Source: Phaeobacter italicus
Lineage (GTDB): Bacteria > Pseudomonadota > Alphaproteobacteria > Rhodobacterales > Rhodobacteraceae
Direction: 5' to 3'
DNA length: 64,000 nt
NCBI RefSeq assembly: GCF_001258055.1
Contig: NZ_CVRM01000011.1
Location: forward strand, 62,001 to 126,000
Each line of letters begins with the position of its first letter. Positions within the stretch are counted from its first letter, which is position 1. The notes under the pieces were generated by a model. That model did not search any database. It worked only from the letters and a program-made list of their open reading frames with translations, and was not told the DNA's origin. The translations under genes and the position numbers were made by a program. Shown piece after piece: positions 46,105-55,910 of this stretch.

Positions 46105-47113
46105 GCAGCCGCTCGACAACGAGCGCCCCGGTCGCAATCGATACCAGCGCAAGGAGGGCTGCGAGGCTCAGGGTTGGAATACCGGCCAGCCCGGCTCCGA
46201 CCGTGCAGCCGCCTGCCAGAACGCCGCCCATGCCCATGAGGCCTGCGCCAGCCATATAGCGGCCGGTCTGGCGCGGGCTGTCAAAGCTCTGCCATTGGAA
46301 TGTGCCGCTCAGCAGGGCGGCGACCAAGGCCCCGGCCAGCACGCCCGCGACGAGACCCGTGCCAAATCCCGCGGGGACCGCGCTAGAGGCAACGGTGAAA
46401 AACAGCGTGTCCGCAGCGGGGGAGGTGAAGGAGAGGCTCTCCATCGCGATGGGGTCGAATTCGTCGAAAAGAACATAGCCGGTGCCGACCCAGGCCAATG
46501 GAACCAAGGCGCCGATGGCCGCGCCGCCAATCAGCGGCAGCAGACGGTTGCCTGAACGCGCTGCAACAAAAAGCGCAAGGGCCGTGATGACCGCCGCAGC
46601 GACACCTCCGCTGCCTGCAAGTCCCGACAGAGAGGCCGCATCACCCAAGGGCAGCGTCACACTGCCAAGCGCAGTCCGCAGCGGGGCGAATATCCCTTTC
46701 AGCGTGGCGTGGGCAACGATGGCGAATACCACCATGACCATCAGCGCGCGCAGATTGCCGCTGCCGCCCAGAACCAGAAGCCGCGAGGCGCAGCCCCGGG
46801 TGAGGATCATACCGCCACCAAACATGAGACCGCCCAGAACAACGGCCAAAACCGGCAAGTCAGCCACCAAAAGGCGGTGATCTGCAAAGTCGATCCAGCC
46901 CTGCGCAACGGCAGCTTGGGTGCCGATCACCGCGACTGCGAGAGCAATGGCCCAAACGCCTGCTGCCTGTCTGCGGTCCTCACCGACGAGGGCCCGGCGA
47001 AAGCAGAAGCGTGTCAGCTGGGCCAGTGCACCAAACAGAAGGCCAACGCCAAGCGCGAAGTAGACAGACACGGCGCGTGCGCTTGTTTCGTCAAAGCCAA
47101 GGGTTTCAAACAT
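46040..47113 (-). CDS. YeeE/YedE family sulfur-compound transporter
   Basis: A 357-residue integral membrane protein with about nine to ten hydrophobic helices and the two-fold internal repeat of the YeeE/YedE (DUF395) family, which takes up thiosulfate or sulfane sulfur. The conserved Cys residues used to relay the substrate are visible in FCFRRA, GMILTRGCASRL and GVLAGGCTVGAGL. No TusA-like or Sox partner gene lies next to it. Its 3' end overlaps that of the DUF3422 gene by 65 bases on the opposite strand. The ATG at 47113 has only a weak ribosome-binding site. Confidence 0.88.
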   Translation of the reverse strand: MFETLGFDETSARAVSVYFALGVGLLFGALAQLTRFCFRRALVGEDRRQAAGVWAIALAVAVIGTQAAVAQGWIDFADHRLLVADLPVLAVVLGGLMFGGGMILTRGCASRLLVLGGSGNLRALMVMVVFAIVAHATLKGIFAPLRTALGSVTLPLGDAASLSGLAGSGGVAAAVITALALFVAARSGNRLLPLIGGAAIGALVPLAWVGTGYVLFDEFDPIAMESLSFTSPAADTLFFTVASSAVPAGFGTGLVAGVLAGALVAALLSGTFQWQSFDSPRQTGRYMAGAGLMGMGGVLAGGCTVGAGLAGIPTLSLAALLALVSIATGALVVERLLNAAASGSGAPTTKPAAQPVE

Positions 47114-47283
47114 TTGCGGGCTCCATCATGGCGGCAGTGCCGAGATTTGGAATATTTTCCCGAAATGGCGTGATTTTCGGGCGCTGACAAGGGGAAGCCA
47201 TGGGGAAAGCACAGGGGAATGCAGAACGGTATTCTGTTCGTGCCGATTTCATGAGGCAGATGTCCCGTTGCTGCGGTCATCGC

Positions 47284-47321
47284 AAAAAACAAACTGGCCG
47301 CCCAAGAGCAGGCGGCCAGTT
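47284..47321 (-). terminator. Terminator of the dipeptide permease genes
   Basis: An 11-bp perfect stem, AACTGGCCGCC (47292-47302) with GGCGGCCAGTT (47311-47321). On the (-) strand it is followed by TGTTTTTTG. Confidence 0.88.
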
Positions 47322-47360
47322 GATATGTTCTTATTTGAATGTGTCGCAGTGTCTGCGGGA

Positions 47361-48353
47361 TCAGCGGCCGCGGATCCTTGGATCCAAGGCGTCGCGCAGA
47401 CCGTCGCCCAGATAGTTCACCGACAACACGGTCAGAGAGATCAGGATACCGGGCCACAGCACACGCTCGGGGAAGAGCGTCATCCGGTCAACCGCGTCAT
47501 TCAGCAGGCGACCCCAGGTGGGGAAGTCCGGCGGGAAGCCAAAGCCAAGGAAGGACAGGGCTGATTCCGTGATGATCGCCGTTGCGATGCCGAGGGTGGC
47601 AGAAACCATGATCGGCGACAGCACGTTGGGCAGGATGTGACGAGAGATGATCTTGTCCGGTTTGGTCCCGATGGAGCGGGCCGCCAGCACGAACTCGCGC
47701 TCTTTGATGGCCAGCACGTCACCGCGCACGATGCGGGCTGTCGGCATCCAGGAGGTAATCCCGATCAGGCAAACGATCAGCACGAACACACCGCCCTCAG
47801 GGCCGATGGACTTGGACAGGCTTTCGCGGAACAGAACCGCGGCCACCAGGATCATCGGCAGCAGGGGCAGGGCCAGGAACAGGTCGGTCAGGCGCATCAG
47901 CAGACCGTCAAGGCGCTTGAAGTAGCCTGCAACCACGCCGACCAAGCTGCCCAGAAGCAGCGCCAGCACCATCGCAGCCATACCAACCGCAAGCGAAACC
48001 CGTCCGCCGAACATCAGGCGAGACAGCGTGTCGCGACCAAGGTTGTCGGTGCCCAGCGGATAGGCCCAGTCCATCTTGGCCGAGGGGTCCCACAGCGCGT
48101 GATAGATCGGCCGCATGTCCCGCAGTTTGATGAAGTCACGGCCAGTCGGCACATATTGGGCATCGTTCCAATACACCAGCGGGCCGAAGATGACCCCGAC
48201 ACAGATGATCAGGAACAGGATGCCACCCGACAGGGCGCCACGGTGGGATTTGAACTGATCCCACACGTCACGCCACTGGCTGCGCGGCGCCTTCTCGGCC
48301 TCCTGCTGCACGCTGGAATGCTGCAGCGGGTCTTTTTTTGCTGCGTCAGTCAT
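47361..48353 (-). CDS. Dipeptide/oligopeptide-type ABC transporter permease (DppC-like)
   Basis: A 330-residue inner-membrane permease. The N-terminus is cytoplasmic and polar (KKDPLQHSSVQQEAEKAPRSQW). A first helix, the periplasmic loop with the typical YPLGTDNLGRDTLSRLMFGGR, and five further helices follow. The EAA-type coupling loop is in REFVLAARSIGTKPDKIISRHILPN. A C-terminal DPRIRGR is characteristic of the DppC/OppC group. The start at 48353 overlaps the end of the DppB-like gene by 8 bases, so they are translationally coupled. Confidence 0.93.
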   Translation of the reverse strand: MTDAAKKDPLQHSSVQQEAEKAPRSQWRDVWDQFKSHRGALSGGILFLIICVGVIFGPLVYWNDAQYVPTGRDFIKLRDMRPIYHALWDPSAKMDWAYPLGTDNLGRDTLSRLMFGGRVSLAVGMAAMVLALLLGSLVGVVAGYFKRLDGLLMRLTDLFLALPLLPMILVAAVLFRESLSKSIGPEGGVFVLIVCLIGITSWMPTARIVRGDVLAIKEREFVLAARSIGTKPDKIISRHILPNVLSPIMVSATLGIATAIITESALSFLGFGFPPDFPTWGRLLNDAVDRMTLFPERVLWPGILISLTVLSVNYLGDGLRDALDPRIRGR

Positions 48354-49353
48354 AGCGAATCCTCGGGTCCAGAATGCCGTAGAGCACATCGGCGATCAGG
48401 TTGAACAACACGATCAGCACGGCAAAGATAAAGGTAAGTGTCTGCACCATCGGCAGGTCGTTGGCCTGGATTGCACCGATCAGCAGCTGACCGATGCCGT
48501 TCACCTTGAACACCTGCTCGGTGATGATGGCGCCACCAAAGATCGAGGGGATGCCCAGGGCGATGACGGTAACCACCGGGATCATCGAGTTGCGCAGCAC
48601 ATGCACCATGACCACGACATATTCGCTCAGGCCCTTGGCGCGGGCGGTGCGAACATAGTCCTGGTTGAGGTTGTCCAACATGGAGGCGCGCATGAAACGG
48701 CTGAGCTGTGCCGTGATCTGCAGAGCCAGAACCATCACCGGCATGACCATCTGCTGCAGCTGTTTGACAAAGGTGTCCCAGCTGTCGACGACAAGAGTGG
48801 TGTCATAGATCGACGGGAACCAGCCAAGCTGTACCGAGAAGATCACGATAACCAGAACCCCCGAAAAGAACGGCGGCACGGAGAAGCCCACCATCGACAC
48901 AAATGTCCCCATCTGGTCAAACCAGCTGTACTGGCGGTAGGCGGAATAGATTCCGATCGGCAACGCGATGACAATCGCGACGATATAGGCAGTTCCGACA
49001 ACCCACAGGGTCTGTGGCAGACGCTGAACAACGATGTCCATGACCGGAGAGCGGGTCTGCCAGGAGATCACGCGCAGATCGCCAGCAGAGAAGGTGGTGC
49101 CAAAGATATTGTCGATCAGAACCTGGGGTTCGATCCAGAAGAACTGCACCAGCCATTTCCAGAACCGGATATGGACGGGCTCGCCCAGGCCAAGGGCCAG
49201 GCGCATCTTTTCTTTGACTTCGGGGGGAACGGTGAGGGGAACCTGCGCCATCGGGTCGCCCGGGGCGAGCTCCAGGAGCAGGAAGATCACGAGACTGATA
49301 AACAGCAGTGTCGGCACTGCGAGGATCAGCCGTCGGATGGTAAAAGTCAGCAT
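48346..49353 (-). CDS. Dipeptide/oligopeptide-type ABC transporter permease (DppB-like)
   Basis: A 335-residue permease with six predicted helices. The N-terminus MLTFTIRRLILAVPTLLFIS and the LLELAPGDP motif are classic for DppB/OppB. The coupling loop reads QDYVRTARAKGLSEYVVVMVHVLRN, and the end is GILDPRIRYD. A large periplasmic insertion (about 40-110, VPPEVKEKMRLALGLGEPVHIRFWKW) matches the family. It follows the binding-protein gene on the same strand with a strong hairpin between them, and pairs with the DppC-like gene. Confidence 0.94.
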   Translation of the reverse strand: MLTFTIRRLILAVPTLLFISLVIFLLLELAPGDPMAQVPLTVPPEVKEKMRLALGLGEPVHIRFWKWLVQFFWIEPQVLIDNIFGTTFSAGDLRVISWQTRSPVMDIVVQRLPQTLWVVGTAYIVAIVIALPIGIYSAYRQYSWFDQMGTFVSMVGFSVPPFFSGVLVIVIFSVQLGWFPSIYDTTLVVDSWDTFVKQLQQMVMPVMVLALQITAQLSRFMRASMLDNLNQDYVRTARAKGLSEYVVVMVHVLRNSMIPVVTVIALGIPSIFGGAIITEQVFKVNGIGQLLIGAIQANDLPMVQTLTFIFAVLIVLFNLIADVLYGILDPRIRYD

Positions 49354-49517
49354 CAGCCAGGCGCCTTTGCAATTAAGGTGTCATGAGGTTCGCGTCAGCC
49401 TTGCCCGTCGTGACCGCAGTGTCACTGGGCTGGGAACGCCATGCGGGCTGTCTTAGGTCAGTTCGAAGGTGACAACAATGCCGGAATCTGCCCCGTGCCG
49501 TAACGCGAAAACCAGCA

Positions 49518-49540
49518 GGCCCCGGCTATGTGCCGGGGCC
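49518..49540 (-). terminator. Hairpin between binding-protein and permease genes
   Basis: A perfect 9-bp GC-rich stem, GGCCCCGGC / GCCGGGGCC (49518-49526, 49532-49540), lies about 25 bases after the binding-protein stop. Only a weak T tract follows on the (-) strand. Such hairpins often stabilise the binding-protein mRNA and lower permease expression. Confidence 0.65.
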
Positions 49541-49562
49541 CCTGTTGACGACTGGATCGCCT

Positions 49563-51260
49563 TTATTCGGCGCGATGCCAGTCAGCGATGTTCCACAGTT
49601 CGCTGTCCCACACGTTCAGATCAACACCACCCAGGGTGTTTGCGTGTGCGGACAGACGGCCGCGGTGGACCAGCGGGATCATGCCGCCTTTTTCGAAGAT
49701 GATGGTGTTCAGCTTCTGACCGATTTCAACGCGCTTGGCCATGTCGGCGGTGCCGGACAGCTCAGCGTGCAGGGCGTCGAACTCTTCGTCACAGAAACGG
49801 GAGATGTTTTCACCCTGCCACTGCGATGCCGGAGTCGGTGCCTTGTCGCACAGACCGTTGCCGAAGTAGGACTGCGGGTCGGTGCCGTTGAAGGTGTTGG
49901 CGTACATTTCAACGTCAGCATAGAACTTCTGGAAGGTGTCCGGGGAGCCCGGGTCGCCACCGAAGAAGACCGATGCGTTGATGTTGCGCAGCTCGGCGTC
50001 GATGCCGATTTCGCTCCACCACTGTTTGATCAGCGCCTGGAAGTCCTGACGTACAGCGTTGGTAGAGGTCTGGTACAGAACCTTCAGCGGTACACCGTCC
50101 TTTTCGCGGATGCCGTCACCATCGGTGTCGACGATACCTGCTTCGTCCAGCATCGCGTTGGCGCCAGCGACGTCCTGCACGTTGCAGCCTTCCGGGCTGA
50201 TTGCGTAGGCTTCAGGGGCCGGAACCCAGGAGCAGGTCACTTTGCCCGCTTTGCCATAGCCGATTTCAACCAGCAGTTCGCGGTCGATCGCCATGGACAT
50301 CGCCTTGTAGACGGCGGGGTCGGACAGGAACGGGTGCGGACGCACGACCGAACGCTCATCCGGGCCGAGGTCCGGCGACGGGTTGGTGTTGTTCAGCATC
50401 AGACGCTCAACCAGCGGGCCAAAACCTGCAACGGCCTTGCCTTTGCCGGCGGCTTCCATCTGGGAGATCACATCGGGTGCCAGCTGCAGGTTCCAGGCGT
50501 AGTCGAATTCGCCGGTTTCCAGAACGGCACGACCAGCTGCAGTTGCGTCACCGCCACCTTTGAACAGCACGCGCGAGAAGGCGGGCTTGGAGGCGTCGCG
50601 GTATTGGTCGTTTGCTACGAAGGTGATGACGTCGTTGGGCTTGAACTCTTCAACCACAAACGGGCCGGTGCCGATCGGGCCAAAGTTGGCGTCGGTGCAC
50701 TCTGGGGCTTTGGCGCCCATGCACTGCTCGAACTGCGCTTTCTGCAGGATCGGGCTCTCACCGCCGACAAACGGGCCGTAGGGGAAGGGGGTGGCTGCGC
50801 CGAAGGTCACGACGACGGTATAGTCATCGGGTGTTTCGACAGAGGTCACGCCTTCGAATTTGGTCACCTGGGCACAACCGCCTTCGGGGTGGGTGCAGTA
50901 TTCATAGGTGAATTTCACGTCGGCCGAGGTCAGCTCGGAGCCGTCGGACCACTTGATGCCTTTTTTCAGCTTCCAGGTGATCGAGGTCAGATCTTCGGAC
51001 ACGCCACCGTTGGAGGTGGTCGGGATCTCTTCTGCCAGCCACGGAACCATTTCGCCGGACGAGTTGTAACGCGCCAGCGGCTCGATCACGAGCGAGGCGG
51101 CTTCAACGTCCTTGGTGCCGCCCGAAAGGAACGGGTTCAGGATGGAAGGGGCCTGCCAATAGATAATGTTGACCTGGCCGTCCGATCCCCGTTCGGCAAA
51201 GGCTGCGGGAGCGAGAGCAGTTGCCGCAATCGCACCCATCAAGAGGGTCTTGATTTTCAT
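49563..51260 (-). CDS. Peptide-type ABC transporter substrate-binding protein (SBP family 5)
   Basis: A 565-residue periplasmic binding protein of the DppA/OppA class. It has a Sec signal peptide (MKIKTLLMGAIAATALAPAAFA, cleaved before Glu-Arg-Gly). Family features are IIYWQAPSILNPFL, LAEEIPTTSNGG..TSITWKLKKGIKWSDGSELTSADV, GTGPFVVEEFKPND and the terminal WDSELWNIADWHR. The mature protein has several Cys, including an acidic Cys-containing stretch at CMGAKAPEC. The ATG at 51260 has AAGGAG six bases upstream. It is the first gene of the (-) half of a divergent transporter locus. The ligand class (peptide versus N-acyl amino acid) cannot be set by sequence alone. Confidence 0.93.
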   Translation of the reverse strand: MKIKTLLMGAIAATALAPAAFAERGSDGQVNIIYWQAPSILNPFLSGGTKDVEAASLVIEPLARYNSSGEMVPWLAEEIPTTSNGGVSEDLTSITWKLKKGIKWSDGSELTSADVKFTYEYCTHPEGGCAQVTKFEGVTSVETPDDYTVVVTFGAATPFPYGPFVGGESPILQKAQFEQCMGAKAPECTDANFGPIGTGPFVVEEFKPNDVITFVANDQYRDASKPAFSRVLFKGGGDATAAGRAVLETGEFDYAWNLQLAPDVISQMEAAGKGKAVAGFGPLVERLMLNNTNPSPDLGPDERSVVRPHPFLSDPAVYKAMSMAIDRELLVEIGYGKAGKVTCSWVPAPEAYAISPEGCNVQDVAGANAMLDEAGIVDTDGDGIREKDGVPLKVLYQTSTNAVRQDFQALIKQWWSEIGIDAELRNINASVFFGGDPGSPDTFQKFYADVEMYANTFNGTDPQSYFGNGLCDKAPTPASQWQGENISRFCDEEFDALHAELSGTADMAKRVEIGQKLNTIIFEKGGMIPLVHRGRLSAHANTLGGVDLNVWDSELWNIADWHRAE

Positions 51261-51584
51261 TTTACACTCCTTGTCGGACACCTAAGCGCCTTTTTTTTGA
51301 ACAAGCCTTTTTGGCCTGCTCGTTTGCCGCATTGCTGCGGGCCGTCCTGTAAGGCATGCCGCCTTTTCCCGTCATGGCTGAGCTCACAAGAATATGACTT
51401 CAGCGGAATTGACAGGCAGAGGTGGCTGCACTGCGGGTATCGAATACAGAGTTCCGGGAAATTGCAAGACTTGCGGTCCAGAAAAAAATGAGGTGGGTTT
51501 GACGCCGTGAATGCCGTTGCATACACCTTTGTGTTATCGCCACCGCTTTCTTAGAACCAATCAGGACTACAAGGGGACGTCACC
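51261..51584. promoter_or_regulatory. Divergent promoter region of the transporter locus
   Basis: 324 bases with no credible gene, between the binding-protein gene (-) and the ATPase gene (+). It must hold both promoters. An AT-rich A/T tract (51292-51300) lies in the 5' leader of the binding-protein gene. I find no convincing long palindrome. Confidence 0.55.
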
Positions 51585-53405
51585 GTGCTGGATCAGCCTA
51601 TTGCACAAATTAAAGGCCTTCGCGTCGAGTTCCAGACAAAAGACGGCCCCGTTGTCGGGGTGCAGGATGTCTCGTTTGATGTGAATCCGGGCGAAACCGT
51701 TTGTATCGTGGGCGAATCTGGCTCAGGCAAATCGGTGTCCTCCTTGTCGCTGATGCGCCTGGTCGAGTTCGGTGGTGGTGAAATTACGTCGGGTCAACTT
51801 GTGTTCGATCGCCGCGAAGGTGGGCAGGTCGATCTGGGTGATACCGACCAGGCTTTGATGAAGCAGATTCGCGGCAATGAGATCGGAATGATCTTTCAAG
51901 AGCCGATGACCGCTCTCAATCCGGTGTTCACGGTGGGCCGCCAGCTGACCGAAGGGCTGCGGATCCACAAAAACATGAACAAGGCCCAGGCCGAGGCCCG
52001 TGCCATCGAACTGCTGCGCGAAGTGCGCATCCCCGAGCCTGAGCGCCGGATGAAACAGTACCCGCATGAACTGTCAGGCGGTATGCGTCAGCGGGTCGTG
52101 ATCGCGATGGCGATGGCCTGTGAGCCGCGCCTGTTGATTGCGGACGAACCGACCACGGCGCTGGATGTGACCATCCAGGCCGAAATCCTCGCGCTGATGG
52201 ACCGGCTCAAGCGGGAAACGGGCACAGCGGTCATGTTCATCACGCACGACATGGCCGTTGTCGCACAGATGGCGGACCGAGTGGTGGTGATGTTCCGCGG
52301 CAACAAGGTCGAAGAGGGCACAGTCCACGAGATCTTTGAAAATCCGCAGCATGATTACACCAAGGCACTGTTGGCGGCGGTGCCCAAGCTCGGTGAGATG
52401 AGCGGCAAGAACTATCCCGAGCCAATGAAGCTGATGGGGGCCGAAGACCAGAAAATCGAACCGATCAAGGGATCTGATGAGGTCATCCTGAGCGTCGAGA
52501 ACCTGGTGACCCGCTTCCCGGTCAAGGGTGGCCTGCTTCGCCGCACCGTTGCGAATGTGCACGCGGTAGAGGACGTGTCCTTCAAGGTGTTCAAGGGCCA
52601 GACCCTGTCGCTGGTCGGGGAATCCGGTTGTGGCAAATCCTCTGCCGGGCGGTCCATTCTGCGTCTGGTCGAACCCCAGTCCGGCAAGGTCGAATTTGAA
52701 GGTCGCGATATTCTGGGGCTCAATCAGAATGAACTTCACAAGGCGCGTCAGGACATGCAGATGATCTTTCAGGATCCGTTTGCGTCGCTGAACCCGCAGA
52801 TGCAGCTGATGGATCAGGTGGCCGAGCCCATGCGCAACTATGGGCTTGCCTCTGGATCAGAGCTGCAGGACCGGGTCGCCAACCTTTTTGACCGTGTACA
52901 CCTGCCGCGCAGCTTTATGCGCCGCTATCCGCACGAGATGTCCGGTGGTCAGCGCCAGCGCATCGCGATTGCCCGCGCCCTTGCGCTGAATCCAAAGCTC
53001 ATCGTTGCGGATGAGGCCGTTTCGGCCCTTGATGTATCCGTGCAGGCGCAGGTGCTGAACCTGATGATGGAGCTTCAGGCAGAGCTGGGCCTGTCCTTCC
53101 TGTTCATCAGCCACGATATGGCTGTCGTGGAACGTGTGTCTCATCAGGTTGGGGTCATGTACCTGGGGCGGATCGTGGAAATCGGCCCGCGGGCGCGTGT
53201 CTTTGAAAACCCGCAGCACGCCTACACCCAGGCCCTGATGAAGGCGGTTCCGATTGCGGATCCGAACCAGCGCAAGTCTGAGAAGGATCTGAATTTCAAA
53301 CCGATCCCGTCTCCGATCCATGACCTGAACTACAGCCCCGAGCCTTCCCAGTACATGGAAGTTGCTCCTGGCCATTTCGTTCTGACCACTGATAGCGGGT
53401 ACTGA
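51585..53405 (+). CDS. Fused dipeptide-type ABC transporter ATPase (DppD-DppF in one chain)
   Basis: A 606-residue protein with two complete ABC ATPase domains, i.e. the usual separate DppD and DppF subunits fused. Domain 1 (about 5-270): Walker [11 protein letters not shown], signature [15 protein letters not shown], Walker [15 protein letters not shown]. Domain 2 (about 300-560): Walker [14 protein letters not shown], signature [15 protein letters not shown], Walker [15 protein letters not shown]. Each domain ends with the oligopeptide-type C-terminal extension ([33 protein letters not shown]). The start is GTG at 51585 after AAGGGGA. It energises the divergently encoded permeases, and an ArgE-type gene follows after 3 bases. 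Confidence 0.95.
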   Translation: MLDQPIAQIKGLRVEFQTKDGPVVGVQDVSFDVNPGETVCIVGESGSGKSVSSLSLMRLVEFGGGEITSGQLVFDRREGGQVDLGDTDQALMKQIRGNEIGMIFQEPMTALNPVFTVGRQLTEGLRIHKNMNKAQAEARAIELLREVRIPEPERRMKQYPHELSGGMRQRVVIAMAMACEPRLLIADEPTTALDVTIQAEILALMDRLKRETGTAVMFITHDMAVVAQMADRVVVMFRGNKVEEGTVHEIFENPQHDYTKALLAAVPKLGEMSGKNYPEPMKLMGAEDQKIEPIKGSDEVILSVENLVTRFPVKGGLLRRTVANVHAVEDVSFKVFKGQTLSLVGESGCGKSSAGRSILRLVEPQSGKVEFEGRDILGLNQNELHKARQDMQMIFQDPFASLNPQMQLMDQVAEPMRNYGLASGSELQDRVANLFDRVHLPRSFMRRYPHEMSGGQRQRIAIARALALNPKLIVADEAVSALDVSVQAQVLNLMMELQAELGLSFLFISHDMAVVERVSHQVGVMYLGRIVEIGPRARVFENPQHAYTQALMKAVPIADPNQRKSEKDLNFKPIPSPIHDLNYSPEPSQYMEVAPGHFVLTTDSGY

Positions 53406-53408
53406 TCC

Positions 53409-54575
53409 ATGGCCGAACAGCTGAGCCCACTGGAAATCATGACCAAGTTGGTCTCCTTCCCCACGGTCAGCCGCGACACCAATTTGCCGTTGGTTGACTG
53501 GGTGCAGGACTATTTGGACAGCCACGGCATCGTCTCCCATCGCTGGGTTGATCCCGAACAGCCCCACAAGGCCGCTGTCTTTGCCCATGTCGGCCCCGAG
53601 GTCGAGGGCGCAGTGGTTCTGTCCGGGCACACGGATGTGGTGCCAGTTGATGGCCAGCCGTGGGAGAGCGATCCCTTCACCGTCGTAGAGCGCGACGGCA
53701 AATATTTCGGCCGTGGCACCTGCGACATGAAGGGCTTTGATTCCTTGGCGATCTGGGGCTTGGTGGCGGCCCACCATCGCGGCGTTAAACGGCCGATGCA
53801 GCTTGCGCTCAGCTTTGATGAGGAAATTGGCTGCACCGGTGCCCCGCCGATGATTGAGGAAATGCAGAAGATCCTGCCCAAGGGCTCTTGCGTGATCGTG
53901 GGGGAGCCCTCGACCATGCAGGCGGTCACCGGCCATAAGGGCAGCGTTGGCTTTGACACGCACCTGGTTGGTTTTGAGGTTCACAGTTCGCTGCAGCCCA
54001 CTGGCGTCAGCGCAATCATGGAAGGCGCGCGCCTGATCGAATGGGCCAATGATCGCAACGCAGAGAACATGGCCAAGACCCCCGATGAGGTTGCAGCGCG
54101 GTTTGATCCGCCATTTACGACCTGTCACGTTGGCATGATCGAGGGCGGGACTGCGCATAACATCACCGCGAAAGACTGCAGTTTCATGATGGATTTCCGA
54201 CTGGTTCCGGGTGAGACCGCAGATCACTGGCAAGAGGCCTATTACGCCCGCATCCGCGAGGTCGAAGCAGGCATGCAGGCCGTCCGACCAGAAACCCGCA
54301 TCGATGTCAGCCGCGATTTCTATGTTCCGCCGCTGGTGCCAGAGGTGGATGGAGAAGCCGAAACGCTTGTCAGGTCATTGACCGGCGATAACGCAACACA
54401 TGTAGTGAGCTATGGCACCGAGGCAGGACAGTTTCAGGAAGCAGGTTATTCTGCCGTGATCTGTGGGCCGGGTGACATCGCGCAGGCGCATCAACCCAAT
54501 GAGTTCATTGAGGTCGCGCAGTTTGATGCGGGACACAAATTCATGCAGGAACTGGTCGACCGGCTCGCCGGTTGA
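53409..54575 (+). CDS. argE: ArgE-type acetylornithine deacetylase (M20A)
   Basis: A 388-residue M20 zinc deacylase of the ArgE/DapE group. Zinc-site motifs: VVLSGHTDVVPVDGQPW (His and Asp), GRGTCDMKGFDS (bridging Asp), LSFDEEIGCTGA (catalytic Glu-Glu), VGEPSTMQAV (ligand) and the C-terminal AHQPNEFIEV (His). The biosynthetic reaction would be N-acetylornithine to ornithine. Yet the gene lies 3 bases after a transporter ATPase and before three more M20 enzymes, so a catabolic role on imported N-acyl amino acids is as likely. The gene symbol reflects family resemblance. Confidence 0.88.
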   Translation: MAEQLSPLEIMTKLVSFPTVSRDTNLPLVDWVQDYLDSHGIVSHRWVDPEQPHKAAVFAHVGPEVEGAVVLSGHTDVVPVDGQPWESDPFTVVERDGKYFGRGTCDMKGFDSLAIWGLVAAHHRGVKRPMQLALSFDEEIGCTGAPPMIEEMQKILPKGSCVIVGEPSTMQAVTGHKGSVGFDTHLVGFEVHSSLQPTGVSAIMEGARLIEWANDRNAENMAKTPDEVAARFDPPFTTCHVGMIEGGTAHNITAKDCSFMMDFRLVPGETADHWQEAYYARIREVEAGMQAVRPETRIDVSRDFYVPPLVPEVDGEAETLVRSLTGDNATHVVSYGTEAGQFQEAGYSAVICGPGDIAQAHQPNEFIEVAQFDAGHKFMQELVDRLAG

Positions 54576-54578
54576 GCA

Positions 54579-54606
54579 GGCCTGACGGGCAGCATCCTGC
54601 CCAGGC
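54579..54606 (+). promoter_or_regulatory. Intercistronic hairpin after the ArgE-type gene
   Basis: GGGCAG (54587-54592) pairs with CTGCCC (54597-54602), extended by GGCCT/AGGCC. A weaker ACTTG/CAAGT hairpin with a T run lies at 54627-54648. Together they could attenuate transcription into the M20D genes within a 159-base gap. Confidence 0.45.
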
Positions 54607-54734
54607 CGGCGGCACTGTACGCCAATACTTGATAAAGCAAGTTTTTTGACGGAGAGTGCCGCAGCCTGCCGCGCGTTAGCGCTGTCGGCAGGACCCGGCC
54701 ACCGGAGCGCGGATTGAAACAGGGGGAAAGACAG

Positions 54735-55901
54735 TTGCCGATCAAGAACAGACTGGCCGAGATGCACGGAGAAATCACCGCCTGGCGTCACCATCTGCAT
54801 CAGCACCCCGAACTTATGTACGACGTCCACGAAACCGCAGCCTTTGTTGTGGAAAAGCTCACGTCGTTCGGGATCACGGATATCACGACGGGCATCGGCA
54901 AGACCGGTGTTGTCGCTGTCATCGATGGCAAGAGCAACAATTCGGGCCGCGTGATCGGTCTGCGGGCAGACATGGACGCGTTGCCCATTACCGAGGCGAC
55001 GGGCCTTGAGTATGCGTCTACCAAACCGGGGCTCATGCATGCCTGTGGTCACGATGGCCATACATCGATCCTGCTGGGGGCTGCTAAATATCTCGCGGAA
55101 ACCCGGAACTTTGACGGCCGCGTCGTGCTGATCTTTCAGCCTGCCGAAGAAGGCGGGGCAGGTGGGCTGGCCATGTGTCAGGACGGTCTGATGGATCGCT
55201 GGAACATCCAGGAAGTCTACGGCCTTCACAATGCGCCCGGTATTCCGGTGGGCACATTTGCAATTCGCCCGGGGCCGCTTCTGGCGTCGTCCGATGAGTT
55301 CGAGATCACGGTGACCGGTGTGGGTGGTCACGCAGCAACGCCGCATGAGGCGGTGGATACCACGCTGGTGGCGGCGCAGATCGTCGTGTCGCTGCAGTCG
55401 ATTGTAGCGCGCAATGTGGACCCCCTGAGATCGGTGGTTCTGACAGTTGGCACATTTGAAACCGACAGCACTGCGTCCAACGTCATCGCCCATACCGCGC
55501 GCCTTCAGGGCACGGTGCGGACGTTGGCCAGCGAATGGCGCAGCAAGGCCGAAGATCGCGTCCGCCGCATCGCCGAAGACATTGCCTCGGCCTATGGCGC
55601 GCAGGCCGTTGTGAAATGGACGCCCGGCTATCCTGTGACTGTCAACACCGAGACAGAGACGGTCTACGCGGTTGAGGCTGCGCGGGCTGTGTCGGCCAAT
55701 GTGGATGATGCCACCGACCCGATCATGCCGTCCGAGGACTTTGCCTACATGCTGGAGGAACGTCCCGGCGCCTATATCTTCCTTGGCAATGGCGACACCG
55801 TCATGTGCCACCACCCTGCCTATGTATTCGACGACGAAGCGATTCCGCTGGGCTGCAGCTGGTTTGCCGAGCTTGTCGAACGACGAATGCCCACAGCCTG
55901 A
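54735..55901 (+). CDS. M20D amidohydrolase, paralogue 1 of 3 (N-acyl amino acid hydrolase-like)
   Basis: A 388-residue member of the M20D family, which includes hippurate hydrolase, aminoacylases and auxin-conjugate hydrolases. Metal ligands are in LMHACGHDGHTS (Cys and His), FQPAEEGGAGG (Glu), YGLHNAPGIP (His) and CHHPAYVFDD (His). The dimerisation domain segment GVGGHAATPHEAVDT is intact. The TTG at 54735 is chosen because it yields a start (MPIKNRLAEM) parallel to the two following paralogues and has GGGGGA eight bases upstream; a TTG seven codons earlier is possible. It is followed by paralogue 2 after 9 bases. Confidence 0.9.
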   Translation: MPIKNRLAEMHGEITAWRHHLHQHPELMYDVHETAAFVVEKLTSFGITDITTGIGKTGVVAVIDGKSNNSGRVIGLRADMDALPITEATGLEYASTKPGLMHACGHDGHTSILLGAAKYLAETRNFDGRVVLIFQPAEEGGAGGLAMCQDGLMDRWNIQEVYGLHNAPGIPVGTFAIRPGPLLASSDEFEITVTGVGGHAATPHEAVDTTLVAAQIVVSLQSIVARNVDPLRSVVLTVGTFETDSTASNVIAHTARLQGTVRTLASEWRSKAEDRVRRIAEDIASAYGAQAVVKWTPGYPVTVNTETETVYAVEAARAVSANVDDATDPIMPSEDFAYMLEERPGAYIFLGNGDTVMCHHPAYVFDDEAIPLGCSWFAELVERRMPTA

Positions 55902-55910
55902 GGTCCCAGA

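Noticed and set aside
49530-51491. 653-residue open frame on (+) across the binding-protein gene
   Set aside because: Antisense of a signal-peptide-bearing binding protein with a good ribosome-binding site; no recognisable features of its own.
54579-54734. Possible end of the operon between the ArgE-type gene and the first M20D gene
   Set aside because: The hairpins there are short and the T run follows only a 5-bp stem; partial attenuation is more likely than a full stop, so the genes are still treated as one locus.
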